From contig NZ_VCPC01000002.1 in the NCBI RefSeq assembly GCF_005938225.1, positions 930,001 to 994,000 on the forward strand: DNA of 64,000 nucleotides, in the 5' to 3' direction. The stretch comes from Arenibacterium halophilum. Lineage in GTDB: Bacteria > Pseudomonadota > Alphaproteobacteria > Rhodobacterales > Rhodobacteraceae. The number at the start of each line of letters is the position of its first letter. The stretch's first letter is position 1. Shown one piece after another: positions 35,411 to 44,629 of the stretch. The position numbers were made by a program, and so were the translations under genes. The notes beneath the pieces were generated by a model. It ran no database searches. It worked only from the letters and a program-made list of their open reading frames with translations, and was not told where the DNA came from.

Positions 35411-38374
35411 TTACGCTGCCCAGATCTTGCAGAGAGTGGCCTTCGTCTCCTGCATCTGGGTTACCGAGTCATAGCCATAGGTCTGCGCGGTGTTCGTCGC
35501 CTCGCCCAACACGTAAGGGTCGGCGCCCTTGGGGTATTTGCTGCGCCTGTCCTCGCCCTGGAAATGCCCGCCAAAGTGGAAGGGCATGAAGGCCACGCCG
35601 GAATTGACCCGGTTCGTCACCATCGCCATCACCCGCACCTTGCCGCCTTCGGGGCCTTCGACCCAGACCTGGCTGCCATCACGAATGCCAAGGTTGTTGG
35701 CGTCGCGCGGGTTGATTTCAACAAACATGTCCTGCTGCAATTCCGCCAGCCAGGGGTTCGACCGGGTTTCGTCGCCGCCGCCTTCATATTCGACAAGCCG
35801 CCCCGAGGTCAGGATGATCGGGTAATCCTCGGAAAAGTCCTTTTCCTGGATCGACTTGTACATCGTCGGCACGCGCCAGAACTTCTTGTCGTCGTAGGTC
35901 GGGTAATCCGCCACCAGATCGCGCCGGTTGGAATAGAGCGGTTCGCGGTGTTTCGGCACCGGATCGGGGAAGGTCCAGACCACGGCGCGCGCCTTGGCGT
36001 TACCGAAGGGGGCGCAGCCATGCTTGATCGCCACCCGCTGGATGCCGCCCGACAGGTCGGTTTTCCAGTTCACGCCGCCGATCTTTTCCTGCCAGTCCGA
36101 GGGGTACGGGCCCTGCTGATCCTGCTCGCCGACTTCCTCGCCTTCGCCGGTCCGGTTGCCTTCAAGGTCGCGATAGCCCGCGACATATTCGATCGAGCGG
36201 CGCTCGTCTTCGGTCAGGTCGCCGTCCCAGCCCAGGTCCTGCAACATCTGCATGGTGAACTCGGGATAGCCATCCTGGATCTCGGACCCGACGGAATAGA
36301 CGCCCTCGGCCAGCAGGTTGTCGCCATCGTGCTCGACACCAAAGCGCGCACGGAAGGTCAGACCGCCTTCGGCTACCGGCAGCGACATATCGTACAGGTT
36401 CGCAGTGCCGGGGTGGTTCATCTCGGGCGTGCCCCAAGCGGGCCACGGCATCCCGTAGAAATCGCCATCGGCGGGGCCACCCACGGCGCGCAGCGTTGTG
36501 CGGTCGAAGGTGTGCTGGTTCTCCATATGCATCTTGATGCGCTCGGGGCTTTGCGCGGTATAACCCACCGTCCACATGCCGCGGTTGAATTCGCGGGTGA
36601 TGTCCTCGACGTTGGGTTCGCCGTTTTCCACCGCGATATTGCGGAACAGCCGGTCCGAGAACCCGAACTTGTCGGCGAATTTCGCCATGATGGTGTGATC
36701 GGGCAGGGATTCGAACAGCGGTGCCACCACCTGTTCACGCCACTGCAGCGACCGGTTCGATGCGGTGACTGAACCGCGCGTCTCGAACTGGGTCGCCGCC
36801 GGCAGCAGGTACACCCCATCGGTGCGGTCCTGCATCACCGCCGACACCGTCGGATACGGATCCACCACGACCATCAGGTCCAGCTTTTCCATCGCGGTCT
36901 TCATCTCGGTCCCGCGGGTTTGCGAGTTGGGCGCGTGGCCCCACAGAACCATCGCGCGAACGCGATCTGGCTGGTCGATGTTGTCCTTGTCTTCCAGCAC
37001 GCCATCGATCCAGCGGCTGACCGGAATGCCGGTGGCCTGCATGATGTCTTCGTCGTGGAAGCGGGTCTTGAGCCAGTCGAGGTCTTCCTGCCAGACGCGG
37101 GCCCAATGGGCCCAACTGCCCGCCGACAGCCCGTAGTAGCCGGGCAGCGTATCGGCCAGCACGCCCAGGTCGGTTGCGCCCTGCACGTTGTCATGGCCAC
37201 GGAAGATGTTCGTGCCACCCCCGGCCACGCCCATGTTCCCCAGCGCAAGTTGCAGGATGCAATAGGCGCGGGTATTGTTGTTGCCATTGGTGTGCTGGGT
37301 GCCGCCCATGCACCAGATCACGGTGCCGGGGCGGTTGTTGGCCAGCTGTTGCGCCACGCGGCGCAGCTGCGAACCGGGTGCGCCGGTGACGCGTTCCACC
37401 TCTTCGGGGGTCCATTGGGCCACTTCCTCGCGGATCTGGTCCATGCCCCAGACGCGGGTGCGGATGAATTCCTTGTCCTCCCACCCGTTTTCAAAGATGT
37501 GCCACAGGATGCCCCAGACCAGCGCTACGTCAGACCCGGGCCGGAACCGCACGTATTCGTCGGCATGGGCGGCGGTGCGGGTAAAGCGCGGATCGCAGAC
37601 GATCAGCGGCGCGTTGTTCTGCTCTTTCGCCTTCAGGATATGCAGCAGCGACACGGGATGCGCCTCGGCCGGGTTGCCGCCGATCAGGAAGATCGCCTTG
37701 GACTTGTGGATGTCGTTGTAGCTGTTGGTCATGGCGCCGTAGCCCCATGTGTTCGCCACGCCTGCAACAGTGGTCGAGTGGCAGATCCGTGCCTGGTGGT
37801 CGACGTTGTTGGTGCCCCAATAGGCGGCGAACTTGCGGAACAGATACGCCTGTTCGTTGGAATGCTTGGCGCTGCCCAGCCAGTAGACCGAATCCGGGCC
37901 GCTTTCCTCGCGGATCGCCATCATCTGGTCGCCGATCTCGTTGATGGCCTGGTCCCAGCTGACGCGGGTCCATTCGCCGCCGACCAGCTTCATCGGGTAC
38001 TTCAGGCGACGCTCGCCATGGGCATGTTCACGCACCGAGGCCCCCTTGGCGCAATGCGCGCCCAGGTTGAACGGGCTGTCCCAGCCGGGTTCCTGCCCCG
38101 TCCAGACGCCGTTCTGCACCTCGGCCACCACGGTACAGCCGACCGAGCAGTGGGTGCAGACGGATTTGACGGTGTTTACAGCCTCGCGCGCGGCGCTTTG
38201 GGCGCTGGCCCGTGTGACCGTGCCGCCGGTGGCGCCGATCGCGGCCAGCCCGCCAATGGCTAGCCCCGAGCCGCGCAGAAAGGCGCGCCGGTCAACCGTT
38301 TTATGCGCGGCCTGCGCGATGATGCCGGTGCGCGCCGGCGTTCTGGAAACGCTGCTGGTCTTCTTTCTCAACAT
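35411..38374 (-). CDS. fdhA: formate dehydrogenase alpha subunit, cysteine type, Tat-exported
   Basis: 987 aa molybdopterin oxidoreductase. A Tat signal lies at 29-58 (DRRAFLRGSG then a hydrophobic stretch). One [4Fe-4S] cluster is bound by C73, C76, C80 and C108. The metal ligand is C198 with H199 in QARICHSTTVAG; no in-frame TGA selenocysteine is needed. The C-terminal cap domain (RLVEYEGGGDETRSNPWLAE) binds the bis-MGD cofactor. It oxidises formate to CO2 in the periplasm. The metal may be W, given the tup genes nearby. GGGAGGA precedes the ATG. Confidence 0.96.
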   Translation of the reverse strand: MLRKKTSSVSRTPARTGIIAQAAHKTVDRRAFLRGSGLAIGGLAAIGATGGTVTRASAQSAAREAVNTVKSVCTHCSVGCTVVAEVQNGVWTGQEPGWDSPFNLGAHCAKGASVREHAHGERRLKYPMKLVGGEWTRVSWDQAINEIGDQMMAIREESGPDSVYWLGSAKHSNEQAYLFRKFAAYWGTNNVDHQARICHSTTVAGVANTWGYGAMTNSYNDIHKSKAIFLIGGNPAEAHPVSLLHILKAKEQNNAPLIVCDPRFTRTAAHADEYVRFRPGSDVALVWGILWHIFENGWEDKEFIRTRVWGMDQIREEVAQWTPEEVERVTGAPGSQLRRVAQQLANNRPGTVIWCMGGTQHTNGNNNTRAYCILQLALGNMGVAGGGTNIFRGHDNVQGATDLGVLADTLPGYYGLSAGSWAHWARVWQEDLDWLKTRFHDEDIMQATGIPVSRWIDGVLEDKDNIDQPDRVRAMVLWGHAPNSQTRGTEMKTAMEKLDLMVVVDPYPTVSAVMQDRTDGVYLLPAATQFETRGSVTASNRSLQWREQVVAPLFESLPDHTIMAKFADKFGFSDRLFRNIAVENGEPNVEDITREFNRGMWTVGYTAQSPERIKMHMENQHTFDRTTLRAVGGPADGDFYGMPWPAWGTPEMNHPGTANLYDMSLPVAEGGLTFRARFGVEHDGDNLLAEGVYSVGSEIQDGYPEFTMQMLQDLGWDGDLTEDERRSIEYVAGYRDLEGNRTGEGEEVGEQDQQGPYPSDWQEKIGGVNWKTDLSGGIQRVAIKHGCAPFGNAKARAVVWTFPDPVPKHREPLYSNRRDLVADYPTYDDKKFWRVPTMYKSIQEKDFSEDYPIILTSGRLVEYEGGGDETRSNPWLAELQQDMFVEINPRDANNLGIRDGSQVWVEGPEGGKVRVMAMVTNRVNSGVAFMPFHFGGHFQGEDRRSKYPKGADPYVLGEATNTAQTYGYDSVTQMQETKATLCKIWAA

Positions 38375-38455
38375 GGTCCGTATCCTCCCGTGCTGGCCGT
38401 CTTTAGCGGCTTGCTTGGTACTGTTGGTGCGTCGCGCGGCGGTCGCGCGGCCGTG

Positions 38456-38650
38456 TCAGAAGCGCGCCGAGTCCAGGTAGGCGCGGGTGTGATCGGTGTC
38501 CTGAATGCGGGTCTCGTTCACCGGTGGCTCGGCCGCTTCGGCCTGCGTGCCGCCCATCGCGGCTGCGGCCACGGCGGCGGGCGCGGCGGTGCCGGCCAGT
38601 TTCAGGAAATCTCGGCGGCTGCTGGCGCCTTTGGTCTTTTGCTCGCTCAT
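38456..38650 (-). CDS. formate dehydrogenase region Tat-signal small protein (FdhX type)
   Basis: 64 aa. SRRDFLKLAGTAAPAAVAAA is a twin-arginine signal that makes up half the protein; a short mature part ends TRAYLDSARF. Such proteins are found just upstream of FDH alpha in this family. GGAAGGAG precedes ATG 38650. Its role is unknown; it may assist export or maturation of the alpha subunit. Confidence 0.9.
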   Translation of the reverse strand: MSEQKTKGASSRRDFLKLAGTAAPAAVAAAAMGGTQAEAAEPPVNETRIQDTDHTRAYLDSARF

Positions 38651-38677
38651 CGCTGGCTCCTTCCCATATGTTGCTCG

Positions 38678-39286
38678 TCAGGCCGTGGTCAGCCTGAAAC
38701 CTTCCTTTTCGATCCCCAGGAACACCCGTCCCACCTGGCCGACCCCGGCATAGAATACCGAGGACTCAGCGGCCTCGAGATCAGTCATGAAATGCGCGGC
38801 CCAAGGCCCGATGTGACGCGACCAGAACAACCGCTGGTCGGCCAAGTCGGCGGGCGTGCCGAACCGCCCCGTGATCATGCCGCCCATCATCTCTAGCAGC
38901 GAGGCGATGTTGTCCTCGGGCTCATAGGTGTTTTCCGCCCGGGTCATGGCGCGCGCGGCCATATCGCTGCGCAGCCGCGCCAATGGCTTTTCGTTCAGAA
39001 ACCCGGTCAGGTAATAGCTGGCATAGGGCAGCAACTCGCCGCGGCCCAGCCCGATGAACAGCGCGTTGAATTCCCGTGCCGCCGCGGTTTCGCGGGTCAC
39101 GCCTGCCACCTTGGCCAGCGATGCGATGGCGCGGCCCAGTTCGCTTTCGTCGCCCGTCAGGCAGGCCGTTTGCTGCAACAACTGCGCATCCGGGGGCGCG
39201 GCCAGCAGGCGGGCCAGAAAGTCATACAGATCGGCGCGCATCCGGTCTTCTTCGGGAATGGCGGTCTGAACGGCGGCGTTGCTCAT
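38678..39286 (-). CDS. TorD/DmsD-family molecular chaperone
   Basis: 202 aa all-helical protein. EFNALFIGLGRGELLPYASY and EDNIASLLEMMGGMI match the TorD-like chaperones that hold molybdoenzyme apoproteins and guard their Tat signals. It should serve FDH alpha. The ATG overlaps the stop of the DUF3306 gene as ATGA. Confidence 0.92.
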   Translation of the reverse strand: MSNAAVQTAIPEEDRMRADLYDFLARLLAAPPDAQLLQQTACLTGDESELGRAIASLAKVAGVTRETAAAREFNALFIGLGRGELLPYASYYLTGFLNEKPLARLRSDMAARAMTRAENTYEPEDNIASLLEMMGGMITGRFGTPADLADQRLFWSRHIGPWAAHFMTDLEAAESSVFYAGVGQVGRVFLGIEKEGFRLTTA

Positions 39287-39855
39287 GCCTGCGCCTCTTG
39301 CGGTTGCTTGAAGGTGAACGCCATGCGGCGCGGGCGCGGGGCGTGGTCTTCTATGTCTTCTACGTCCGGTTCCTCGACTGTTTCGGCAACGGCCGCGGGC
39401 TCTGCCTTGGTTTCCACAATCACGGGCGGCTCTTCACCAACCGTCTCTTCCGGCTCGGGCGTGTTTTCGGCCTGCGCGGCCAGCGCCTCGATATGCGCGC
39501 GCAGCCCTTTGCCGACCTGGTATGAGGTCTGGAGCATTCCTGTCGGCACGCTGCCGGTGGTGAAATCGCCGTCGTAATCGTTCAACCCATCAAGGTTCGC
39601 CAGCACCGGGTTCAGCCGCCACAGCCGCCGCAACGCCCGCCGGCGCAGGTGTTCGGGCACCGCGCGCGCCATGAAGGCGGCGACATCATCGCCCGAGATC
39701 AGCGTATCGGGATCGGGCAGATTGAACTCGGCCAGAATCTCTGCATCGCTTCGGGTATCCTCGGGCGGCGCAACAGCCTGCGCACGGGCCTCGGCCTCTG
39801 CTTCGGCTTGTACACCCGCGCGGCGGCGCGACCAGAAATCGCGTTCGGCCTTCAT
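39283..39855 (-). CDS. DUF3306 domain-containing protein
   Basis: 190 aa. The conserved core (FWSRRRAGVQAE, PEHLRRRALRRLWRLNPVLA, GLNDYDGDFT) matches DUF3306, followed by an acidic, disordered tail. Seen mainly next to FDH or similar molybdoenzyme genes; function unknown. ATG 39855 overlaps the DUF3305 stop, and the end overlaps the TorD start. Confidence 0.88.
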   Translation of the reverse strand: MKAERDFWSRRRAGVQAEAEAEARAQAVAPPEDTRSDAEILAEFNLPDPDTLISGDDVAAFMARAVPEHLRRRALRRLWRLNPVLANLDGLNDYDGDFTTGSVPTGMLQTSYQVGKGLRAHIEALAAQAENTPEPEETVGEEPPVIVETKAEPAAVAETVEEPDVEDIEDHAPRPRRMAFTFKQPQEAQA

Positions 39856-40409
39856 CGCGCACCCCGCTGCGGCACGCGGAACACATCGGCGTCCTGCCGG
39901 ATACGCATATCGCCAATACCGTCCTGCTTCTGCTCGGGTGACCAATTGCGGCGGCGGCGCTTCACGAACACTTCTTCCTCGTGATGTTGATCGACAAAAT
40001 CGCCGACCCAGGCAAGCAGCCCTTCGGGCATCGGTACCTTTTCGACCAGCTCTTCGCCGCTGTCGCAGTAATCCTGCGCCTCATAAACCGACGCGGTGAC
40101 GGCAAAGGCGCGCAACGGCGCCGGGCCATCGGGTTCTTTGCGCAGAACGACGTAGATCGACGGCACCGCATCGGCAAGGTTCACGGCGTAAGCCTCTGTG
40201 TCGCTGGAATAAAGCGTCAGTGGCAAAGTGGCGGCATGATACTCGACACTCTCGCCGTCACGGCGCAGCTCGGCCCACTGTGCAGGCGCCGCGCCAGGTA
40301 GAATCGCGATGGCACGCCAGTACCAGCGCGCCCAGCGGGTCACGCCCGGAGTCCGGCGCAAAACAACGCCAAGGGGCAATTCGGCCCGATGTGCGCTTTT
40401 CTTCGTCAT
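39852..40409 (-). CDS. DUF3305 domain-containing protein
   Basis: 185 aa. LPLGVVLRRTPGVTRWARWY and WRAIAILPGA open the domain, and a basic RRRRNW stretch follows near the C-terminus. It pairs with DUF3306 in FDH clusters. ATG 40409 is first in the operon, after GGGAGGAGCG. The ~200-bp gap to the divergent ferredoxin gene holds the shared promoters. Confidence 0.88.
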   Translation of the reverse strand: MTKKSAHRAELPLGVVLRRTPGVTRWARWYWRAIAILPGAAPAQWAELRRDGESVEYHAATLPLTLYSSDTEAYAVNLADAVPSIYVVLRKEPDGPAPLRAFAVTASVYEAQDYCDSGEELVEKVPMPEGLLAWVGDFVDQHHEEEVFVKRRRRNWSPEQKQDGIGDMRIRQDADVFRVPQRGAR

Positions 40410-40610
40410 CGCTCCTCCCCGGTCGTCAGTTGTTTTGCGAAGCGTACCCGCGACTATGTGATACATTCGTGATTTCGCCAAGTGTTTTGACGAGGGATTG
40501 CACAGATTTCCGAACCAATTTCGCGTGTGCAGGTGTCGCCACGGCTTTACGGCGCCGGGGCGATGTGGCTAGGGTGGTGCGCCCAAGGGGATGGACAGGC
40601 AGGAGAGGCA

Positions 40611-42566
40611 ATGCCCAAGTCGTTGATATTGTGCGATTGTGCCGGAACACAGCAGGTGGACCGTGCCGCTCTCGAATCCGCTTGTGGCGTGTCCTGCTCG
40701 CGCGTGTTCACAGCCTTGTGTGGTGACCAGATCGACCGGGCCGCCGAGGCCATGCAAAACGGCGACGTGGTGATCGCCTGCGGGCAGGAACAGGCGCGGT
40801 TTACCGCGCTGGCCGAGGATATTGGCGCCGAGGCGCCTGGCTTCGTTGACCTGCGCGACCGGGCCGGCTGGTCCGATCAGGGCGCGGATGCTGCGCCGAA
40901 AATGGCGGCCCTGGTGGCCGAGGCGTTGCTGCCCGTGCCATCGGTGCGCAGCCTTGATGTGCCTTCGCAAGGGGTCTGCCTGATCGTCGGCCCAGGAGAG
41001 GTTGCCTGTGCCCTCGCCGAGGAGGTTGCCGAGGCGCTGACCGTGACCGTTCTGATAACCGACGGGGCCACCGCGCCCCTGTCGCGCGGCTATGACGTGG
41101 TGCGCGGGCGTCTGAAACGTGTTCAAGGCGCGCTGGGTGGCTTTCGCGTGACCATCGACGCGCTGGAACAAATGGTGCCCGCTGGCCGTGGCGAATTTTC
41201 CTTTTCTTCTCCGCAAGATGGCGCGCAGTCCGAATGTGACATCCTGATCGACGTCGCGGGCGACGTGCCCTTTGTGCCCGCGCCGCAAAAACGCGAAGGC
41301 TATCTGCGTGCCGATCCGCGCGACCCGCTGGCGGTGATGCGTCTGGCAGTGCAGGCGGTGCAACTGGTCGGCACCTTTGAAAAGCCGCTGTACCTGCATG
41401 TCGAGGAACACCTTTGCGCCCATTCGCGCGCGGAACAGGTTGGATGCAGCAACTGCATCGACATTTGCCCGACGGGGGCGATTTCCCCGGCGGGCGATCA
41501 TGTTTCTGTCGATCCGATGGTCTGCGCCGGATGCGGCGCCTGCGCGGCGCTGTGCCCGTCTACAGCGATCCGCTATGATGTGCCGGAATTCGATGTCGTT
41601 CTGAAACGAATCCAGACACTTGCGACGGTTTTCTCAACCTCTGGAGGAACCTCGGCGCATCTGCTGGTACATGATGATGCCGGGGCCGAGATGATCCGCA
41701 TGGCGGCCCGTTTCGGGCGCGGCCTGCCTTCGCATGTGATCCCGTTCCACATCGGATCGGTTCAGGTCTTCGGCCACGCGGAGATGCTGGCCGCGCTCGC
41801 GCAAGGAATGGCGCGCGTTACCGTTCTGCGCGGCCCAAGGACCGAGGCGGACGCGCTGGATCGCGAAGTCGCGTTGGCCAATGCCATTGCCGGGCGCGAA
41901 GCCGCAAATATTCTGGTGACAGACGACCCAGATCAGATGAGCGATGCGCTGTATGGTTTTGACATAAAATCGGAAACCCGAACCCCTATCGTCACGCTGG
42001 GCAATCGCCGCCAAGTCACGCGCATGGCCGCGCGAGCGCTGAACCTGGGCCGTGAAACGCCCATCGACCTGCCGCAGGGTGCGCCTTATGGCGCGGTGCT
42101 GGTGGACACCGATGCCTGCACGCTCTGCCTCAGCTGCGTGTCACTGTGCCCCTCGGGCGCGCTGCTCGACAACCCCGACATGCCGCAGCTGCGGTTTCAG
42201 GAAGATGCCTGTCTGCAATGCGGCATCTGCGCGACGATCTGTCCCGAGCAGGCGATCACGCTGGAGCCCCGGCTGGACCCGCGCCCGCAGGCGCTGGAGC
42301 AAAAGGTGCTGCACGAGGAAGAGCCCTTTGCCTGCGTCGAATGCGGGGCGCTGTTCGGGGTGAAATCGACGATTGAAAAAATCACGGAAAAGCTGGCCGG
42401 GCTGCATCCGATGTTCGCCACCTCGGACAAGGCGCGGATGATCCAGATGTGCGACAACTGCCGGGTGAATGCGCAGTTTCACAGCGCCGACAACCCGTTT
42501 CAGGGCAGGCCGCGCCCGCGCGTGCGCACCACGGATGACTACCTGTCAAAACGCCGGGATCACTGA
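40611..42566 (+). CDS. multi-cluster 4Fe-4S protein of the FDH island
   Basis: 651 aa cytoplasmic protein. The N-terminal half has little recognised homology but carries early cysteines (LILCDCAGTQ). Four ferredoxin motifs follow: CSNCIDICP, CAGCGACAALCP, CTLCLSCVSLCP and CLQCGICATICP, plus CVECG/CDNC near the end. It could hold four or more [4Fe-4S] clusters. GGAGAGG precedes ATG 40611. It is divergent from DUF3305 and may feed electrons or sulfur to FDH maturation. Confidence 0.9.
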   Translation: MPKSLILCDCAGTQQVDRAALESACGVSCSRVFTALCGDQIDRAAEAMQNGDVVIACGQEQARFTALAEDIGAEAPGFVDLRDRAGWSDQGADAAPKMAALVAEALLPVPSVRSLDVPSQGVCLIVGPGEVACALAEEVAEALTVTVLITDGATAPLSRGYDVVRGRLKRVQGALGGFRVTIDALEQMVPAGRGEFSFSSPQDGAQSECDILIDVAGDVPFVPAPQKREGYLRADPRDPLAVMRLAVQAVQLVGTFEKPLYLHVEEHLCAHSRAEQVGCSNCIDICPTGAISPAGDHVSVDPMVCAGCGACAALCPSTAIRYDVPEFDVVLKRIQTLATVFSTSGGTSAHLLVHDDAGAEMIRMAARFGRGLPSHVIPFHIGSVQVFGHAEMLAALAQGMARVTVLRGPRTEADALDREVALANAIAGREAANILVTDDPDQMSDALYGFDIKSETRTPIVTLGNRRQVTRMAARALNLGRETPIDLPQGAPYGAVLVDTDACTLCLSCVSLCPSGALLDNPDMPQLRFQEDACLQCGICATICPEQAITLEPRLDPRPQALEQKVLHEEEPFACVECGALFGVKSTIEKITEKLAGLHPMFATSDKARMIQMCDNCRVNAQFHSADNPFQGRPRPRVRTTDDYLSKRRDH

Positions 42567-43306
42567 AGTTGCAGCGGAGCGCCCAGATCTGTGGCGGGCA
42601 TGGCAGAGACGAAGGCCAGGATCGCTTCCATCTCGTCCCATGTCATTTCCACGGGCACGATGGGCGGGGGCCGGTCAATCGGGAACGGCTCGGTCACGTC
42701 GGCGATCTGGGTAAAGGCCATGTGCGGGGCAAGCACGAAGAACTGCTGAAAGCGCACGTCCCAGTCGGGCAGGCCGCGCAGCACGCCAAAAGACGGGGCC
42801 GAGCCAAGCCCGGCCATGCGGTTGCGCTGGTCGATCACATGACAACGCCCGCAATGGCGCAAGGACAGCGTGCCGCCGATGTCGCTGTCGCCGTCGAAGG
42901 TCACCGGTTCGGCCTCGACGGTGTCTTCCAATGGGGCGCTGAACGGTGGCGGGCTGTCGGGGGCAAAGGATTCGACGGTGCGCAACCCGATGTCGGACGT
43001 CAGCCAGTCGGCGAAGCGCCCCGCCGCGTCAGAGCCGTCGCCGCCGCGCAGGAAATACGCCTGATCGCCGCGCCGGAACACAGGCGTGCCGGGCGGCGCA
43101 TCGGCAATGACCACCGCGCCATCTGCATCGGGGGTGACACGGACGCCGGTTTTCAGCGAAAACCGGGGCAGGATAAACCCCAGCAAACCGCTGTCCACCA
43201 CTTCGGGCGGGGCGGCAAGGCCAAGCCGGTCTTGCGCTGCAACGGGGCTGGCGGTCAGCAGCAAGCTCAGGCACAACAGGGTCGGGCGAAAATCAAACCT
43301 CCGCAT
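42560..43306 (-). CDS. secreted TupA-like/cytochrome c protein
   Basis: 248 aa. Signal peptide at 1-25. Residues 38-54 (DSGLLGFILPRFSLKTG) and 98-107 (FADWLTSDIG) mirror two separated parts of TupA, whose oxyanion STTST is missing here. The C-terminal part is a cytochrome c with CGRCH (C152, C155, H156) and late methionines (VEMTWDEME) that may act as a ligand. It overlaps the convergent ferredoxin gene by 7 bases. It is likely a periplasmic redox protein whose binding domain is reduced. Confidence 0.85.
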   Translation of the reverse strand: MRRFDFRPTLLCLSLLLTASPVAAQDRLGLAAPPEVVDSGLLGFILPRFSLKTGVRVTPDADGAVVIADAPPGTPVFRRGDQAYFLRGGDGSDAAGRFADWLTSDIGLRTVESFAPDSPPPFSAPLEDTVEAEPVTFDGDSDIGGTLSLRHCGRCHVIDQRNRMAGLGSAPSFGVLRGLPDWDVRFQQFFVLAPHMAFTQIADVTEPFPIDRPPPIVPVEMTWDEMEAILAFVSAMPATDLGAPLQLQ

Positions 43307-43366
43307 GGCGTGGATGATGCCCGGCACCGGGCCGCACGTCAAATGCGAGACTGAAGGAGAGCGAGG

Positions 43367-43561
43367 ATGAGCGACGATTTCAACATGTCGATGCGCAAGT
43401 TTCTGAAGCAGGTTGGCGTGACAAGCCAGCAGGCCATTGAAGAAGGGCTGCGCAATGCCGATGCCGCAGCGGGCAAAAGCTTTGAGGCGCGCGTGGTGCT
43501 GACGATCCCCGAACTGGGGGTCGAGCACGAGGTGACCGGCACCATCAAGGCTGCGGACTGA
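43367..43561 (+). CDS. DUF6494 family small protein
   Basis: 64 aa (MSDDFNMSMRKFLKQVGVTS...), soluble, with a helix followed by a beta-rich end (FEARVVLTIPELGVEHEVTG). AAGGAGAG precedes the ATG. It is 3 bases from the Mrp gene, so it opens the four-gene module. Function unknown; family assignment is from the characteristic N-terminus. Confidence 0.8.
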   Translation: MSDDFNMSMRKFLKQVGVTSQQAIEEGLRNADAAAGKSFEARVVLTIPELGVEHEVTGTIKAAD

Positions 43562-43564
43562 GCG

Positions 43565-44629
43565 ATGATTTCAAGGGATGACGTGCTGGCGGTGCTGAAG
43601 CAGATCACCGATCCGGTCAGCGGCAGCGATATCGTGGCCGCCGGATTGGTGCGGGCGCTGACGGTGGACAACGGCGATGTGCGGTTCGTGCTGGAAATCG
43701 ACCCGGCCAAGGCCGAGGTGATGGGCCCGGTGCGCGCCGAAGCCGAACGGCGTGTCGCCGCGCTGGACGGGGCGGGCAAGGTGTCGGCCATGATGACGGC
43801 CCATAGCGCCAAAGCGCCGCCACCCGATCTGAAGCCGCGCCCGAAACCCTCGGAAACCGGGCCGCAGCGGGTGGCCGGTGTGGATCACATCATCGCCGTT
43901 GCCTCGGGTAAGGGGGGCGTTGGCAAATCCACCGTCTCGGCCAATTTGGCCGTGGCGCTGGCCGCCGAAGGGCGGCGGGTCGGGTTGCTGGATGCCGATG
44001 TCTATGGGCCGTCGCAGCCGCGGATGCTAGGCGTGTCGGGGCGTCCGGCCAGCCCGGATGGCAAAACGATCCTGCCGCTGCGCAACCACGGCGTGACGAT
44101 GATGTCGATGGGTCTGATGACCAATGACGATCAGGCGGTGGTCTGGCGTGGCCCGATGCTGATGGGCGCGTTGCAGCAGATGATGAACCAGGTGCAATGG
44201 GGCGCGCTGGATGTGCTGATCGTCGATCTGCCGCCGGGCACGGGCGATGTCCAACTGACGCTGACGCAGAAATTCGCGCTGGACGGCGCGGTGATCGTGT
44301 CGACCCCGCAGGATGTGGCGTTGCTGGATGCGCGCAAGGGCATCGACATGTTCCGCCAGATGAAGACGCCGATCCTTGGCATGATCGAGAACATGAGCAC
44401 GCATATCTGTTCGAACTGCGGACACGAGGAACATGTGTTCGGCCATGGTGGCGTCGCGGCCGAGGCGGCCAAGCTGGGCGTGCCTTTGTTGGCGGAAATC
44501 CCGCTGGATCTGTCGATCCGGCTGGCCTCGGACGGAGGCGCTCCGATCGTAGCAAGCCAGCCCGACAGCGCGCAGGCCGGGGCGTTCCGGCAGGTGGCGC
44601 GGGCGCTGGTGGAGGCGGGCGTCGCGTGA
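43565..44629 (+). CDS. apbC: Mrp/NBP35-family iron-sulfur carrier ATPase
   Basis: 354 aa. An N-terminal DUF59-like domain (~1-80) precedes the P-loop GKGGVGKS (115-122). DADVYGPSQPRMLG, DLPPGTGDVQLTL and THICSNCGHEE (the CxxC that holds a bridging [4Fe-4S] cluster) follow. Such proteins deliver Fe-S clusters to apoproteins. In this island the targets may be FDH subunits or the multi-cluster ferredoxin. It overlaps the next gene (GTGA). Confidence 0.93.
   Translation: MISRDDVLAVLKQITDPVSGSDIVAAGLVRALTVDNGDVRFVLEIDPAKAEVMGPVRAEAERRVAALDGAGKVSAMMTAHSAKAPPPDLKPRPKPSETGPQRVAGVDHIIAVASGKGGVGKSTVSANLAVALAAEGRRVGLLDADVYGPSQPRMLGVSGRPASPDGKTILPLRNHGVTMMSMGLMTNDDQAVVWRGPMLMGALQQMMNQVQWGALDVLIVDLPPGTGDVQLTLTQKFALDGAVIVSTPQDVALLDARKGIDMFRQMKTPILGMIENMSTHICSNCGHEEHVFGHGGVAAEAAKLGVPLLAEIPLDLSIRLASDGGAPIVASQPDSAQAGAFRQVARALVEAGVA

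Noticed and set aside
33100-35589. 829-codon plus-strand frame across FDH gamma and beta
   Set aside because: Antisense shadow of clear FDH genes; composition dominated by Arg, His, Gly and Asp repeats.
37765-37800. Selenocysteine codon in FDH alpha
   Set aside because: The metal-ligand codon is a normal cysteine codon and the frame is open; no SECIS element is needed.
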